DNA of 64,000 nt from Serratia marcescens subsp. marcescens ATCC 13880 (GCF_017299535.1 NZ_CP071238.1:5053298-5117297); one strand, 5' to 3'; positions 50,572 through 58,520 are shown, numbered from the stretch's first letter. The notes: generated by a model from the letters alone, not told the origin. Translations and numbers: made by a program.

Positions 50572-51236
50572 TCGGCCGTCAGCCGCCAGCCGCGTTCGCG
50601 CCACAGCGCGGGCAATTGAGCCAGGTCGTCAAACGTGGTCACCAGCGGGTGATCGATCGGCGGATTATGCGGATCGGCGCAGAAGTAAAAGACCGGAATG
50701 CCGGCATTGATGCCGGCCTGCGCGCCGGCGGGCGAATCGTCCACCAGGATGCAGCGCGTCACCGGCACCCGCATCTGTTCGGCGGCGTGAAACACGATCG
50801 CCGGATCCGGCTTCCAGCGCTGAATGTCATAGCCGCTGAACAACCGGTCATCAAAATAAGGCAGCATGCCGGTCAGGCCGAGCGAGTGCTGCATCTTGCT
50901 GACCGGCCCGTTGGAGACGGTGCAGACAGGCACCGTCACCTGTGCCAGCAGCTCGCGGGCGCCGGCAATCTGTTGCAGCTCGCTGTCGAACAACCGCGCC
51001 ACTTCCTGCCGATACAGCGGCTCCAGCGTCTCTTTTTCCAGGTCAGTGCCCTGCTCGGCATTGACCCGATCGATGATCTCGTACAGCTTCACCCCTTTGT
51101 ATTTCTTGAATACCTCTTCCAGCGACAGATGAATGCCGTAGTGGGCGAACATATGGACATAGGCTTTGCTGCACAGCACTTCGCTGTCCACCAGCGTGCC
51201 ATCGCAGTCGAACAAAATGCAGTCAATCTGATTCAT
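50568..51236 (-). CDS. yieH: HAD-family 6-phosphogluconate phosphatase YieH
   Basis: A 222-residue haloacid dehalogenase-type phosphatase. Motif I FDCDGTLVDSE holds the nucleophile Asp, motif II is VSNGP, and motifs III/IV are KPDP and VDDSPAGAQAG. Close to E. coli YieH, reported to act on 6-phosphogluconate and purine-related phosphates. The ATG at 51236 matches E. coli. The frame extends to 51269. Confidence 0.92.
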   Translation of the reverse strand: MNQIDCILFDCDGTLVDSEVLCSKAYVHMFAHYGIHLSLEEVFKKYKGVKLYEIIDRVNAEQGTDLEKETLEPLYRQEVARLFDSELQQIAGARELLAQVTVPVCTVSNGPVSKMQHSLGLTGMLPYFDDRLFSGYDIQRWKPDPAIVFHAAEQMRVPVTRCILVDDSPAGAQAGINAGIPVFYFCADPHNPPIDHPLVTTFDDLAQLPALWRERGWRLTAD

Positions 51237-51282
51237 GCGGGACAGGTTCCTTCGGGTTAACGCCGCCAAGGCGACTCAGCGA

Positions 51283-51687
51283 TCACTTGATCAGGTTACG
51301 CGCCTTGAGATCGTGCAAAATCAGCGCGGCGACGTGTGAGCACTGCGGCAGATCGCGGCTGTCGCACCACTTCAGCTCGGCGATTTCGGCGGCCGGCTGC
51401 AGTTGCCCGGTAAAGTCGGCCTGGTAGCAGCGAATGCGCACCTGGGTGCCGTCCTGCTTGCCGTCCGCCGGGCCGGTGAACTCGCCGTAAAACGCGATGG
51501 ATTGCGGCTGCAGCGCAACGGTCAGCTCTTCGTCGATTTCGCGGCACAGCGCCTGTTCGTCGGTTTCGCCCGCTTCGCGCTTTCCGCCCGGCATATAAAA
51601 CAGCGTCTTATTGTGCGAGCGCACCAGCGCCACTTTGTCATCTTTCAGCGCGATCAACGCCAGCTTATCGATAAAGGTCGAAGACAT
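51283..51687 (-). CDS. Nudix hydrolase
   Basis: A 134-residue protein with a complete Nudix box, GGKREAGETDEQALCREIDE..., around residues 36-57, where the REIDEE glutamates bind metal. YMPGGKREAGET precedes the helix. Such enzymes hydrolyse nucleoside diphosphates linked to another moiety; the substrate is unknown. It lies 46 bp upstream of yieH on the same strand and may be cotranscribed. Confidence 0.87.
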   Translation of the reverse strand: MSSTFIDKLALIALKDDKVALVRSHNKTLFYMPGGKREAGETDEQALCREIDEELTVALQPQSIAFYGEFTGPADGKQDGTQVRIRCYQADFTGQLQPAAEIAELKWCDSRDLPQCSHVAALILHDLKARNLIK

Positions 51688-51921
51688 GCGGATTCCTGTT
51701 TTTAACGGATAGGGACAGAGGGGGCGATAGACCATTTTATCGGCCGTGCCGGCAAACGGCAACGCAGCGGGCGGCAACGGGGTATGAATGCCTGTAAATA
51801 CAAGCCGTTGACGCGTTTAGCCGTAAAGACGGCGAAAAAAACCTGTGACCGGCGTCAAAAGCCCCACTTTTTGTTATAGGATAGCCGGCGACTGTCCATT
51901 CCCATTTTCGGAATTCTGATA

Positions 51922-53259
51922 ATGACCAAACCAGTATCTGGCCTTGACGCTGAGCAAGGCTTGCTTGGGCGCGTGTTTAAACTCAAGCAACATGGCACGA
52001 CGGCGCGTACGGAAACGATTGCCGGTATCACCACCTTCCTCACCATGGTGTATATCGTGTTCGTTAACCCGCAAATTTTGGGCGCAGCGGGCATGGATAC
52101 CCAGGCAGTATTTGTCACCACTTGTTTGATCGCCGCCTTCGGCAGCATCTTTATGGGCCTGCTGGCGAACCTGCCGGTGGCGCTGGCGCCGGCGATGGGC
52201 CTGAACGCCTTCTTCGCCTTCGTGGTGGTCGGGGCGATGGGCATTTCCTGGCAGGTGGGCATGGGCGCCATCTTCTGGGGCGCGGTCGGCCTGCTGCTGC
52301 TGACCATTTTCCGCATCCGTTACTGGATGATCGCCAACATTCCGGTCAGCCTGCGCGTCGGCATCACCAGCGGCATCGGCCTGTTCATCGGCATGATGGG
52401 GCTGAAAAACGCCGGCATCGTGGTGGCCAACCCGGACACGCTGGTGACCATCGGCAGCCTGACCTCGCACAACGTGCTGCTGGGGGCGCTCGGCTTCTTC
52501 ATCATCGCCGTGCTCTCTTCGCGCAACTTCCACGCGGCGGTGCTGGTATCTATCGTGGTCACCACCCTGATCGGCTGGATGCTGGGCGACGTGAAATACG
52601 GCGGCCTGTTCTCCCTGCCGCCGAGCATCACCTCGGTGGTGGGCCAGGTCGACGTGGCCGGCGCGCTGAACATCGGGCTGGCCGGGGTCATCTTCTCGTT
52701 TATGCTGGTGAACCTGTTCGACTCTTCCGGCACCCTGATCGGCGTCACCGATAAAGCCGGCCTGACCGACAACCAGGGCAAGTTCCCGCGCATGAAGCAG
52801 GCGTTGTACGTTGACAGCATCAGCTCAGTGGCCGGTTCGCTGGCGGGGACCTCTTCCGTGACCGCTTACATCGAAAGCTCGTCCGGCGTCGCCGTCGGCG
52901 GCCGCACCGGTCTGACGGCGGTGGTCACCGGCCTGCTGTTCCTGCTGGTGATCTTCCTGTCGCCGTTGGCGGGCATGGTGCCGGCTTACGCCGCCGCCGG
53001 CGCGCTGATCTATGTCGGCGTGCTGATGACCTCCAGCCTGGCGCGGGTGAAGTGGGACGATCTGACCGAAGCGGTACCGGCGTTTGTCACCGCGGTGATG
53101 ATGCCGTTCAGTTTCTCGATCACCGAAGGCATCGCGCTCGGCTTTATCTCCTACTGCGTGATGAAGCTCGGCACCGGCCGCTGGCGTGAAATCAGCCCGT
53201 GCGTGGTGGTCGTGGCGCTGCTGTTCGTGCTGAAGATCGTCTTCGTCGACGGCCATTGA
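51922..53259 (+). CDS. adeP: Adenine permease AdeP (YieG/PurP)
   Basis: A 445-residue purine:H+ symporter of the AzgA-like branch of the NCS2 group, same length as E. coli AdeP. Motifs ALAPAMGLNAFFAFVVV and NLFDSSGTLIGVTDKAGL with about twelve membrane segments. Divergent from the Nudix gene. The upstream 234 bp has a TATAGGAT-like -10, but no PurR box I would defend. Confidence 0.93.
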   Translation: MTKPVSGLDAEQGLLGRVFKLKQHGTTARTETIAGITTFLTMVYIVFVNPQILGAAGMDTQAVFVTTCLIAAFGSIFMGLLANLPVALAPAMGLNAFFAFVVVGAMGISWQVGMGAIFWGAVGLLLLTIFRIRYWMIANIPVSLRVGITSGIGLFIGMMGLKNAGIVVANPDTLVTIGSLTSHNVLLGALGFFIIAVLSSRNFHAAVLVSIVVTTLIGWMLGDVKYGGLFSLPPSITSVVGQVDVAGALNIGLAGVIFSFMLVNLFDSSGTLIGVTDKAGLTDNQGKFPRMKQALYVDSISSVAGSLAGTSSVTAYIESSSGVAVGGRTGLTAVVTGLLFLLVIFLSPLAGMVPAYAAAGALIYVGVLMTSSLARVKWDDLTEAVPAFVTAVMMPFSFSITEGIALGFISYCVMKLGTGRWREISPCVVVVALLFVLKIVFVDGH

Positions 53260-53266
53260 CAGCCAA

Positions 53267-53288
53267 AGGGCCGACGCCCGTCGGCCCT
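53267..53288. terminator. Bidirectional hairpin between adeP and the exported hydrolase-like gene
   Basis: AGGGCCGACG / CGTCGGCCCT, a perfect 10-bp stem with a 2-nt loop (more realistically 9 bp with 4 nt), placed between two convergent genes. T-runs are short, so termination may be partial. Confidence 0.65.
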
Positions 53289-53294
53289 GAAATC

Positions 53295-54347
53295 TTAGAC
53301 GCCCGGCGTCGCATCCGGCGCCCGATCCAGCACCCACTGCAACGGCCGCCTGAAGCGCGCCTGCCAACTGCCGGCGGCATCCTCCCCCTGGGCGAAGTGC
53401 AGCGTCTGCACCTGATTATCCTCCCCGAACAGATTGGCGAAGTGCAATGCCAGCGCCTGTTCGCTGAAATTCTGCCGATCGTAATACGCCATCACGATTT
53501 TCTTTTGCGCCGCCAGCGACTGCTGGGCCGGCTTGATCTCGCCGTTGGGGGCGATCAAGAGCGCGCCGGCATAAAACTGCGGGTACTTGGCGATCAGGTT
53601 GGCGGCGTGCAACGCGCCCTGGCCGCGGGCGCTGAGGTAAATCCGCCGGGGATCCAGCTTTAGCTGCGGAGCCAGCTGTTGCAGCGTACGCTGAATGGCG
53701 GTTTGGGTGCTCTCGTCGCTGTAATTCGACCAGCGGAAGCTGTTTTCCGACAGCATCTGCGTGCCGTTGAGCTCGATGTAGGCCACGCCCATTTCGCCGA
53801 ACAGCAGCCGCTCCTCGGGACTGATGGCGGCGGCTTTGCCGTAGGTATGCAGGAAGATCACCGTTGGCCACCCTTCGGGCGGCGTTTCGCCGTCCGGTAT
53901 CGCGTAGCTGGCCTTGCCTTCATAGCGGCGAGCGTGCTGCAGATAGCGCGCTTTGGTGGCGGCCAGGATAGATTGGTAGGTGGCGGAGTGCTGGATGCTG
54001 TTGAAGGCGTCGTCCTCCAGCAGGTTGTAGTAGTACCACAGGCCGCGGTCGGCGCTCAGCTGCAGGTAGCGCTCCGCCAGCTCGGTTTGCCCTTTCTCCG
54101 CCGACGACACCGCCAGCTGGTAGGGCGCCCAGACATTGCGGCCGTCTTCGCGCATCAGCGTCAGGTACAGCGACATGGCGCCCAGCTTTTTATCTTCCTG
54201 GTTTTGCGCAGATCGCGACAGCTGGGCGTTGAGCGCGCTGTGCGCAGGCAGCTCCAGCGGTTCTTCACCGGCGGGATAACGCATGTCTGCGGCGAAAGCG
54301 GGACTGGTGATGGAAACGAAAAATAACGCTAAAATGAAAAAATACAT
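53295..54347 (-). CDS. Exported alpha/beta-hydrolase-like protein, nucleophile apparently lost
   Basis: A 350-residue protein with a signal peptide (residues 1-19, AFA cleavage) and a helical TPR-like N-terminal half (about residues 45-135). The C-terminal half resembles dienelactone/carboxylesterase hydrolases: VIFLHTYG (oxyanion region, 163-170) and a nucleophile elbow YLSARGQGAL at 237-246. Where such enzymes have GxSxG, residue 242 is Gly instead of Ser, so it may be non-catalytic. I do not know its function. It stands alone between convergent adeP and chrR. Confidence 0.75.
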   Translation of the reverse strand: MYFFILALFFVSITSPAFAADMRYPAGEEPLELPAHSALNAQLSRSAQNQEDKKLGAMSLYLTLMREDGRNVWAPYQLAVSSAEKGQTELAERYLQLSADRGLWYYYNLLEDDAFNSIQHSATYQSILAATKARYLQHARRYEGKASYAIPDGETPPEGWPTVIFLHTYGKAAAISPEERLLFGEMGVAYIELNGTQMLSENSFRWSNYSDESTQTAIQRTLQQLAPQLKLDPRRIYLSARGQGALHAANLIAKYPQFYAGALLIAPNGEIKPAQQSLAAQKKIVMAYYDRQNFSEQALALHFANLFGEDNQVQTLHFAQGEDAAGSWQARFRRPLQWVLDRAPDATPGV

Positions 54348-54396
54348 GATGCTATGGCTTTAATTTCAATAAATTGACGGACGTCATGTCCTGTTG

Positions 54397-54417
54397 CGGC
54401 GCCCCGCGGGCGCCGCG
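54397..54417 (-). other. GC-rich hairpin downstream of chrR
   Basis: GCGGCGCCC / GGGCGCCGC with a CGC loop, 7 nt beyond the chrR stop, with no clear U-tract. It may be an inefficient terminator or 3' stabiliser. Confidence 0.55.
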
Positions 54418-54423
54418 AGACCT

Positions 54424-54990
54424 TCACTCCACGCGGCGAATAAAATCGCTGAACGCGGACAGCTGGCCGGTCAGGAAATCCAGCGTTCCCTGATCGCTCA
54501 GTTCACCGGCCTGTTCATCGACCTTGCTTTGGATCACGCCGCCCATAAACTCAGGCTTGTTCATTACCATCGCATCGAGGAACACCAGGATCTGACGCAG
54601 ATGGTATTGGCAGCGCGCGCCGCCGATCGGCCCCATTGAGCTGGTTTGAATGGCCACCGGCTTGCCGGCCAGCGGCTGATTCGGTACGCGAGACAGCCAA
54701 TCGATGGCGTTTTTCAACCCGCCGGGCACGGAATAGTTGTATTCGGGGGTGACGATGATCACGCCGTCGGCCTGGCGGATCTGCTCTGCTATCGCTTCGA
54801 CTGCGGCAGGGAAGCCTTCACCCTGTTGCATGTCGGCGTCGTACAGCGGGATATCGCGGATGGAGGGCAGCGCTTCAATGGTGACGCCCTGCGGAGCCAG
54901 GCCAGGCAGGGCGCGGGCCACCATGGCGTTGTAGGAGCCTTTGCGCAGGCTGCCGAGTAGAGTGACGATTTTTAAGGCTTGGTCTGACAT
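54424..54990 (-). CDS. chrR: NADPH-dependent FMN quinone/chromate reductase
   Basis: A 188-residue flavodoxin-like reductase, same length as E. coli YieF/ChrR, which reduces quinones and chromate with two-electron transfer. FMN loop LLGSLRKGSYNAMVARALP, then TPEYNYSVPGGLKNAIDWLSR and the tetramer-forming SSMGPIGGARCQYHLRQIL. The ATG at 54990 matches E. coli; the frame remains open to 55083. yieE-like gene lies upstream on the same strand, as in E. coli. Confidence 0.94.
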   Translation of the reverse strand: MSDQALKIVTLLGSLRKGSYNAMVARALPGLAPQGVTIEALPSIRDIPLYDADMQQGEGFPAAVEAIAEQIRQADGVIIVTPEYNYSVPGGLKNAIDWLSRVPNQPLAGKPVAIQTSSMGPIGGARCQYHLRQILVFLDAMVMNKPEFMGGVIQSKVDEQAGELSDQGTLDFLTGQLSAFSDFIRRVE

Positions 54991-55151
54991 GGTGATTCTC
55001 CCTTTCGAATGAGCAGATTCAGCGTACAACATGGGCGAATAGTAGGCTAAAGCGCGGGTCGAGAATAGGCGATTGCTCAACATTTAGCTGTCTTTACAAT
55101 TTAATCCAGTAACTCGTGCGGTAAAGACCGCGTTATCCGCTTTGCGCCGCG

Positions 55152-55877
55152 TCAACCTGGAGTCTTCAGGCCCGTCAGTTTAACGAAGCGTGAGGATGCC
55201 GCCGGGCTGCGCGGCGATATTTCCCCGTCTTTGTGCAGGCCGCCGCGCTCTTCGTAGCGCCAGCACAGCAGACGATCCAGCTCGGGGCTGCCGGCGCAGG
55301 CCCAGCTCAGATATTCGTCGGCGTCGCTCATCACCTGAACGTCCGGCGTGGCGCTGGAGCGCAGGTGACCGGAGAAGGGATGCAGACGCAGCGTGGACTG
55401 GCCGCTGTTGCCGAGGCCGGAAATTTTCAGCACGCTTTGCCGAATGCTCCACAGCTGAGTCTCCGCCTCCAGCCGATCGTCCTGCGCGCCGATCCAGGCA
55501 CTTTCCGCCGGCGTCTGATGCGCGTTCTGCAGCGCGCTTTGCCGGCTGCCGCGCGCCCGCATCACTTCGATATCCAGTCCGACTTTGCCCTCGTCGCTAA
55601 GCAGCACGCCCACGGTGTTGCTGGCGTAGGCGAGGCTAAAATCGGGCAACTGATGATCGGCGAAGCAGGGGCGGCCGGTCGGCGTGGTGGCGATGGGGGG
55701 CAGCGTCGGCAGGCCGTACAGGTAGAACATCATTTCGGCGAGCAGAATGCGCCCTTGCAGGTAGCGCGTGCGGCGCTTAACGGAAAAGGTGCGGGTGGCG
55801 GCTATCACTTCGTCGGAGAGTCTCTGGGTATCCAGGACAGCGGAGGCCGGGGTCCATCGGGCAAAATGACACGCCAT
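55152..55877 (-). CDS. yieE: YieE-like phosphopantetheinyl transferase-family protein, degenerate motif
   Basis: A 241-residue protein of the 4'-phosphopantetheinyl transferase fold. The metal-binding GLDIEVMR motif (D102, E104) is present. In the second motif, normally W-x-x-K-E, the sequence is WSIRQSVLK (143-151), with Arg and Gln replacing Lys and catalytic Glu. E. coli YieE shows similar changes, so catalytic activity is doubtful across this branch. Gene order yieE-chrR is conserved. Bases 55878-56152 upstream hold no gene I can support. Confidence 0.8.
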   Translation of the reverse strand: MACHFARWTPASAVLDTQRLSDEVIAATRTFSVKRRTRYLQGRILLAEMMFYLYGLPTLPPIATTPTGRPCFADHQLPDFSLAYASNTVGVLLSDEGKVGLDIEVMRARGSRQSALQNAHQTPAESAWIGAQDDRLEAETQLWSIRQSVLKISGLGNSGQSTLRLHPFSGHLRSSATPDVQVMSDADEYLSWACAGSPELDRLLCWRYEERGGLHKDGEISPRSPAASSRFVKLTGLKTPG

Positions 55878-56152
55878 TGTTCACTCCATGACAGAGGGTC
55901 GCTAAGAACGCAGGGGTGTTAGATTAAGACTAAGTTGAGGATTTATCATCAAAAAACACTATGCGGATTATCCGATTTGTTGGCTTTTGCGCTGTGCAGG
56001 AGGGAATGGGGGCATGCAAGGCGAAGGTTATTCAGACCTCAAATCGCGTTGCGTAATGGGGTCGTACATAAAATTAATCAGTTCCGAAGCCAGCCGCTTT
56101 CGAATCGACGGCGTCCAATGAACCCATAAAATACCGCCTGATAAGAAAAAGT

Positions 56153-56254
56153 TGGCGGAGAGAGCAGGATTCGAACCTACGACACGATGACTCGTGTGGA
56201 TTTAAGAAACGGTTAGTTTCTTAAATCTGGCTTAAACCACTCGCCCACCTCTCC
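56153..56254 (-). tRNA. Serine-type tRNA-like RNA with an expanded anticodon arm
   Basis: 102 nt including CCA, against about 90 for normal tRNA-Ser. From the 5' end: acceptor GGAGAGG pairing with TCTCTCC (last pair G-U), U8, D stem GGC/GCC with serine-like loop GAGTGGTTTAA, then the anticodon arm at 56199-56227, variable arm ACACGA/TCGTGT, T arm GTAGG-TTCGAAT-CCTGC, discriminator G73 and encoded CCA. The anticodon arm is a perfect 12-bp stem GATTTAAGAAAC / GTTTCTTAAATC with loop TAACC, instead of 5 bp plus 7 nt. If the last C-G pair opens, the 7-nt loop is CTAACCG, giving U33 and a nominal AAC triplet, but position 37 is a pyrimidine. A TATATT -10 lies at 56271-56276 with a poor -35; five Ts follow the CCA. 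Confidence 0.85.
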
Positions 56255-56270
56255 GCATTCGTTTGTTGGA

Positions 56271-56299
56271 AATATAAAACCACACAATAAAAATGGTTA
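56271..56299 (-). promoter_or_regulatory. Possible promoter of the tRNA-like gene
   Basis: Minus strand TATATT (56271-56276) lies 16 nt before the first tRNA base. At 17 bp upstream is TAACCA or, at 18 bp, TTAACC, both weak as -35. The whole 193-bp gap to the divergent unknown gene is AT-rich. Confidence 0.45.
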
Positions 56300-56447
56300 A
56301 AATAACCTGAACTTGAAAATGTGACCAAACCCACAAAAACCCTATTTATTGTAGGTGTTTATTAATTATCAGAGTCAGGTCACTAAATTTACATTAGCTA
56401 TTGTTATAAAAAGTTGGCGTCATTGGCTACGAATAGGGAAGAAGGGT

Positions 56448-57341
56448 ATGCCAGATCTCGAATTAATGCCGCTGCAAAGCGCCGATTTTTATAAGACAGC
56501 TGAACGTGTTGTTTTTAAAGAATATAAATGTAACTGCAAAAAAGGTTGGAAGGGTGAAGATCGCTTTATCGTCTACAAAGCCGATCAGAATGGGATCGCT
56601 GAGGTTATCAACAATGAGGTTTCAAATAACAACGTTGAAGAACTCATCGCGCTGGCATCATCTTTTTTGACGGATAAGGTGGTGATTTCCGGCGGGCATA
56701 CCGTGGTTAATTTGGACGATCGTTTTTCTATCAGCAGTGAAGTGGAAAAGTCCGCGCGCTTCTGCATTGACTACATTGCCGAATCCATCAGACGGCTCGG
56801 TGTTCAGCCTGACTTCTTGATGGAAATAAATGATTTCTATATGGAAAAAAACGATGGCAGCGAGATAGACGGCGCTAACGAATTCAGGAAGATGGCGACA
56901 TCGCCGTACATTATTCCGGAAAAAATAAACGACTACATTCTGGCGTCTAATCAACGCCATGACATTGATATCAATGCATTTTATGTCAGTGAGAAAAACA
57001 TGGCGGATCGCTTTAAACGCCACATTAAAAACCGTATGGATAAAGAGGCGTATTTTCAGCGCCAAGACGGAAATGTGAAGATGACGGTGGGTGAACACGC
57101 GTTCGATATCATCAAGGAAAATAAACCGACCTGCGCGGCGGGAAATGCCGCGACGTTCAGGGCCATTCGGTATCGTATTTCCTCCAATAAAATCTTTGAT
57201 AATTATACGTCGCATATTGGCGTTTTTCCGCTGTGTTCACGCGTCAACGTGCTTAACGGCTATCGTGCGGCCGCGACTTTTTACGATAATTTCGCCTTGC
57301 CTTCTTTGCTGGTCTTCTTCGGCAAATCCTGTTTCGAATGA
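56448..57341 (+). CDS. Protein of unknown function beside the tRNA-like gene
   Basis: I do not recognise this 297-residue protein. It has no signal peptide or membrane segment. Visible features: a CNC pair (C28, C30) in a basic N-terminal stretch, SGGHTVVNLDD at 81-91, PDFLMEINDFY at 121-131, a charged region 180-205, and a C-terminal part with PLCSRVNVLNGYR. Six cysteines in all. The ATG at 56448 follows AGGGAAGAAGGGT; a GTG at 56355 is possible but looks weaker. The gene is visibly AT-rich compared with neighbours (22 of 60 G+C at 56941-57000), suggesting recent acquisition. It is divergent from the tRNA-like gene and 57 bp upstream of an amino acid transporter gene, with which it is probably cotranscribed. 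Confidence 0.85.
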   Translation: MPDLELMPLQSADFYKTAERVVFKEYKCNCKKGWKGEDRFIVYKADQNGIAEVINNEVSNNNVEELIALASSFLTDKVVISGGHTVVNLDDRFSISSEVEKSARFCIDYIAESIRRLGVQPDFLMEINDFYMEKNDGSEIDGANEFRKMATSPYIIPEKINDYILASNQRHDIDINAFYVSEKNMADRFKRHIKNRMDKEAYFQRQDGNVKMTVGEHAFDIIKENKPTCAAGNAATFRAIRYRISSNKIFDNYTSHIGVFPLCSRVNVLNGYRAAATFYDNFALPSLLVFFGKSCFE

Positions 57342-57357
57342 CATTTTTTGTGCCAAC

Positions 57358-57380
57358 TGGCTATGTGTCGCGCATAGCCA
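57358..57380 (+). promoter_or_regulatory. Leader hairpin upstream of the HAAAP transporter
   Basis: TGGCTATG / CATAGCCA, 8 bp with a 7-nt loop, between the unknown gene and the transporter start at 57399. The transporter lacks a good Shine-Dalgarno, so the structure may affect its translation. No U-tract follows. Confidence 0.5.
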
Positions 57381-57398
57381 TGATGGTCGAGCATCATC

Positions 57399-58520
57399 AT
57401 GAAAATCTCACACTTGTATTGGCCAGTCACTTTCTTCTCCACGGCATTCGGCGCCGGGATTTTCTTTTTGCCGCAGGCGGTGGGGCCGGGCGTGCTGGGG
57501 ATGAAGGTGTTCATGCTGTTTATCGTTATCGCCATGTCGGTATCGATGATGGCGCACTATCTTTTTTTCAAATTCATCATTTCGCACCCGGAGAAAGATT
57601 TCCTGGCGGCATCATCGACGTTTATCGGCGAGCGGGCAGCGGCAATCGTCTGTGTGCTGTTTATTTTGTCGATGATTATTATCGTGCTGATAAATTTCAT
57701 CACTTTGGTCAACGTCGTCGCGTCTTTTTTCCACAACGGATTCTGGGTTAGGGGCGGCATTTCGCTGTTGCTGAGTGCCGCGCTGTCGGCGGCATGGTTG
57801 GCGTTTAGTCAGCGAGTCGAGCACCTGATTTCCAGAATGGCACTGGTTTCTATCGTACTGGTGGCGATCCTGGCGGTGTTTTTCCTGTTACAACCTGCAG
57901 GGGGGCGGCAGGCGGTGCAGGCGTCGCCTGGCATTTCATTGCAGACGTGGCTGCTGCTGCCAATTTTTCTTTTTACATTTAACTTTACCCCGTGCATCCA
58001 GCGCTTTGCGAAAAGCGCCGTGCGACCGCAGGCACGCAGTATTCTGTTTGGCAAGGTACTGATCATGGCGTTTATCGTCATGATCGTTATCGCCATCAGC
58101 CGTTTGCTGACGCTGGATGACATCTCAATCATTAACAGCCGCAATGTGGATGCGCTGTTTTATACCGCCGGTTTGACCGGCAGCGCCACGGCGTGGTTAG
58201 GCGCTGCCCTGTTGCTATGTTTACTGACCGGCGGCGCCTATATCGGCACGTTGACCGGCGTGATCGATGGCATTACGTCCTTCGGCGTGGCGGGCAAAAA
58301 GAGAATCATCGCAGGGAATATCGTTGTCTGTACGTTTATTGGTACGATCAACCCGAGCATTATCAAGATCATCTCGGGCTGGTCGATACCCGTTATCGTG
58401 ATGACCGTCTTTTTCATCCCATCACTGTATTTTTTGCTACGGGGCGACGGCAGGCAAAAGGGGATCGGCGTCGTCGTGCTGGGCTCCGGCATCGCGGTAA
58501 TCGCGACGTTGTTGGTGTAA
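57399..58520 (+). CDS. HAAAP-family amino acid permease
   Basis: A 373-residue transporter with about eleven hydrophobic segments, related to SdaC/TdcC/TnaB (hydroxy and aromatic amino acid permease family). The first helix has TAFGAGIFFLPQAVGPGVLGM, the usual family start, and FTFNFTPCIQRFAK matches the conserved mid-protein helix-loop. It is shorter than typical members (410-430 residues). Substrate is unknown; serine or threonine is a family-based guess. In E. coli this interval carries tnaB, also an HAAAP permease, but there is no tryptophanase gene here. Confidence 0.85.
   Translation: MKISHLYWPVTFFSTAFGAGIFFLPQAVGPGVLGMKVFMLFIVIAMSVSMMAHYLFFKFIISHPEKDFLAASSTFIGERAAAIVCVLFILSMIIIVLINFITLVNVVASFFHNGFWVRGGISLLLSAALSAAWLAFSQRVEHLISRMALVSIVLVAILAVFFLLQPAGGRQAVQASPGISLQTWLLLPIFLFTFNFTPCIQRFAKSAVRPQARSILFGKVLIMAFIVMIVIAISRLLTLDDISIINSRNVDALFYTAGLTGSATAWLGAALLLCLLTGGAYIGTLTGVIDGITSFGVAGKKRIIAGNIVVCTFIGTINPSIIKIISGWSIPVIVMTVFFIPSLYFLLRGDGRQKGIGVVVLGSGIAVIATLLV

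Noticed and set aside
51780..51921. PurR operator upstream of adeP
   Set aside because: GACGCGTTTAGCCGT is only loosely similar to the PurR palindrome; not enough to call.
55935..56129. 64-codon plus-strand frame upstream of the tRNA-like gene
   Set aside because: No ribosome binding site, no recognisable protein, and it lies in a gene-free gap; treated as chance.
56028..56160. Minus-strand open frame running out of the tRNA-like gene, ending in a protein-like tail (RKRLASELINFMYDP)
   Set aside because: It has no usable start codon after the upstream stop inside the tRNA-like gene except a late ATG, and is short. It may be a remnant or chance.
57399..58520. Assignment of the HAAAP permease as tnaB
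   Set aside because: It occupies the E. coli tna interval, but no tnaC or tnaA is present and the protein is shorter; family level only is supported.
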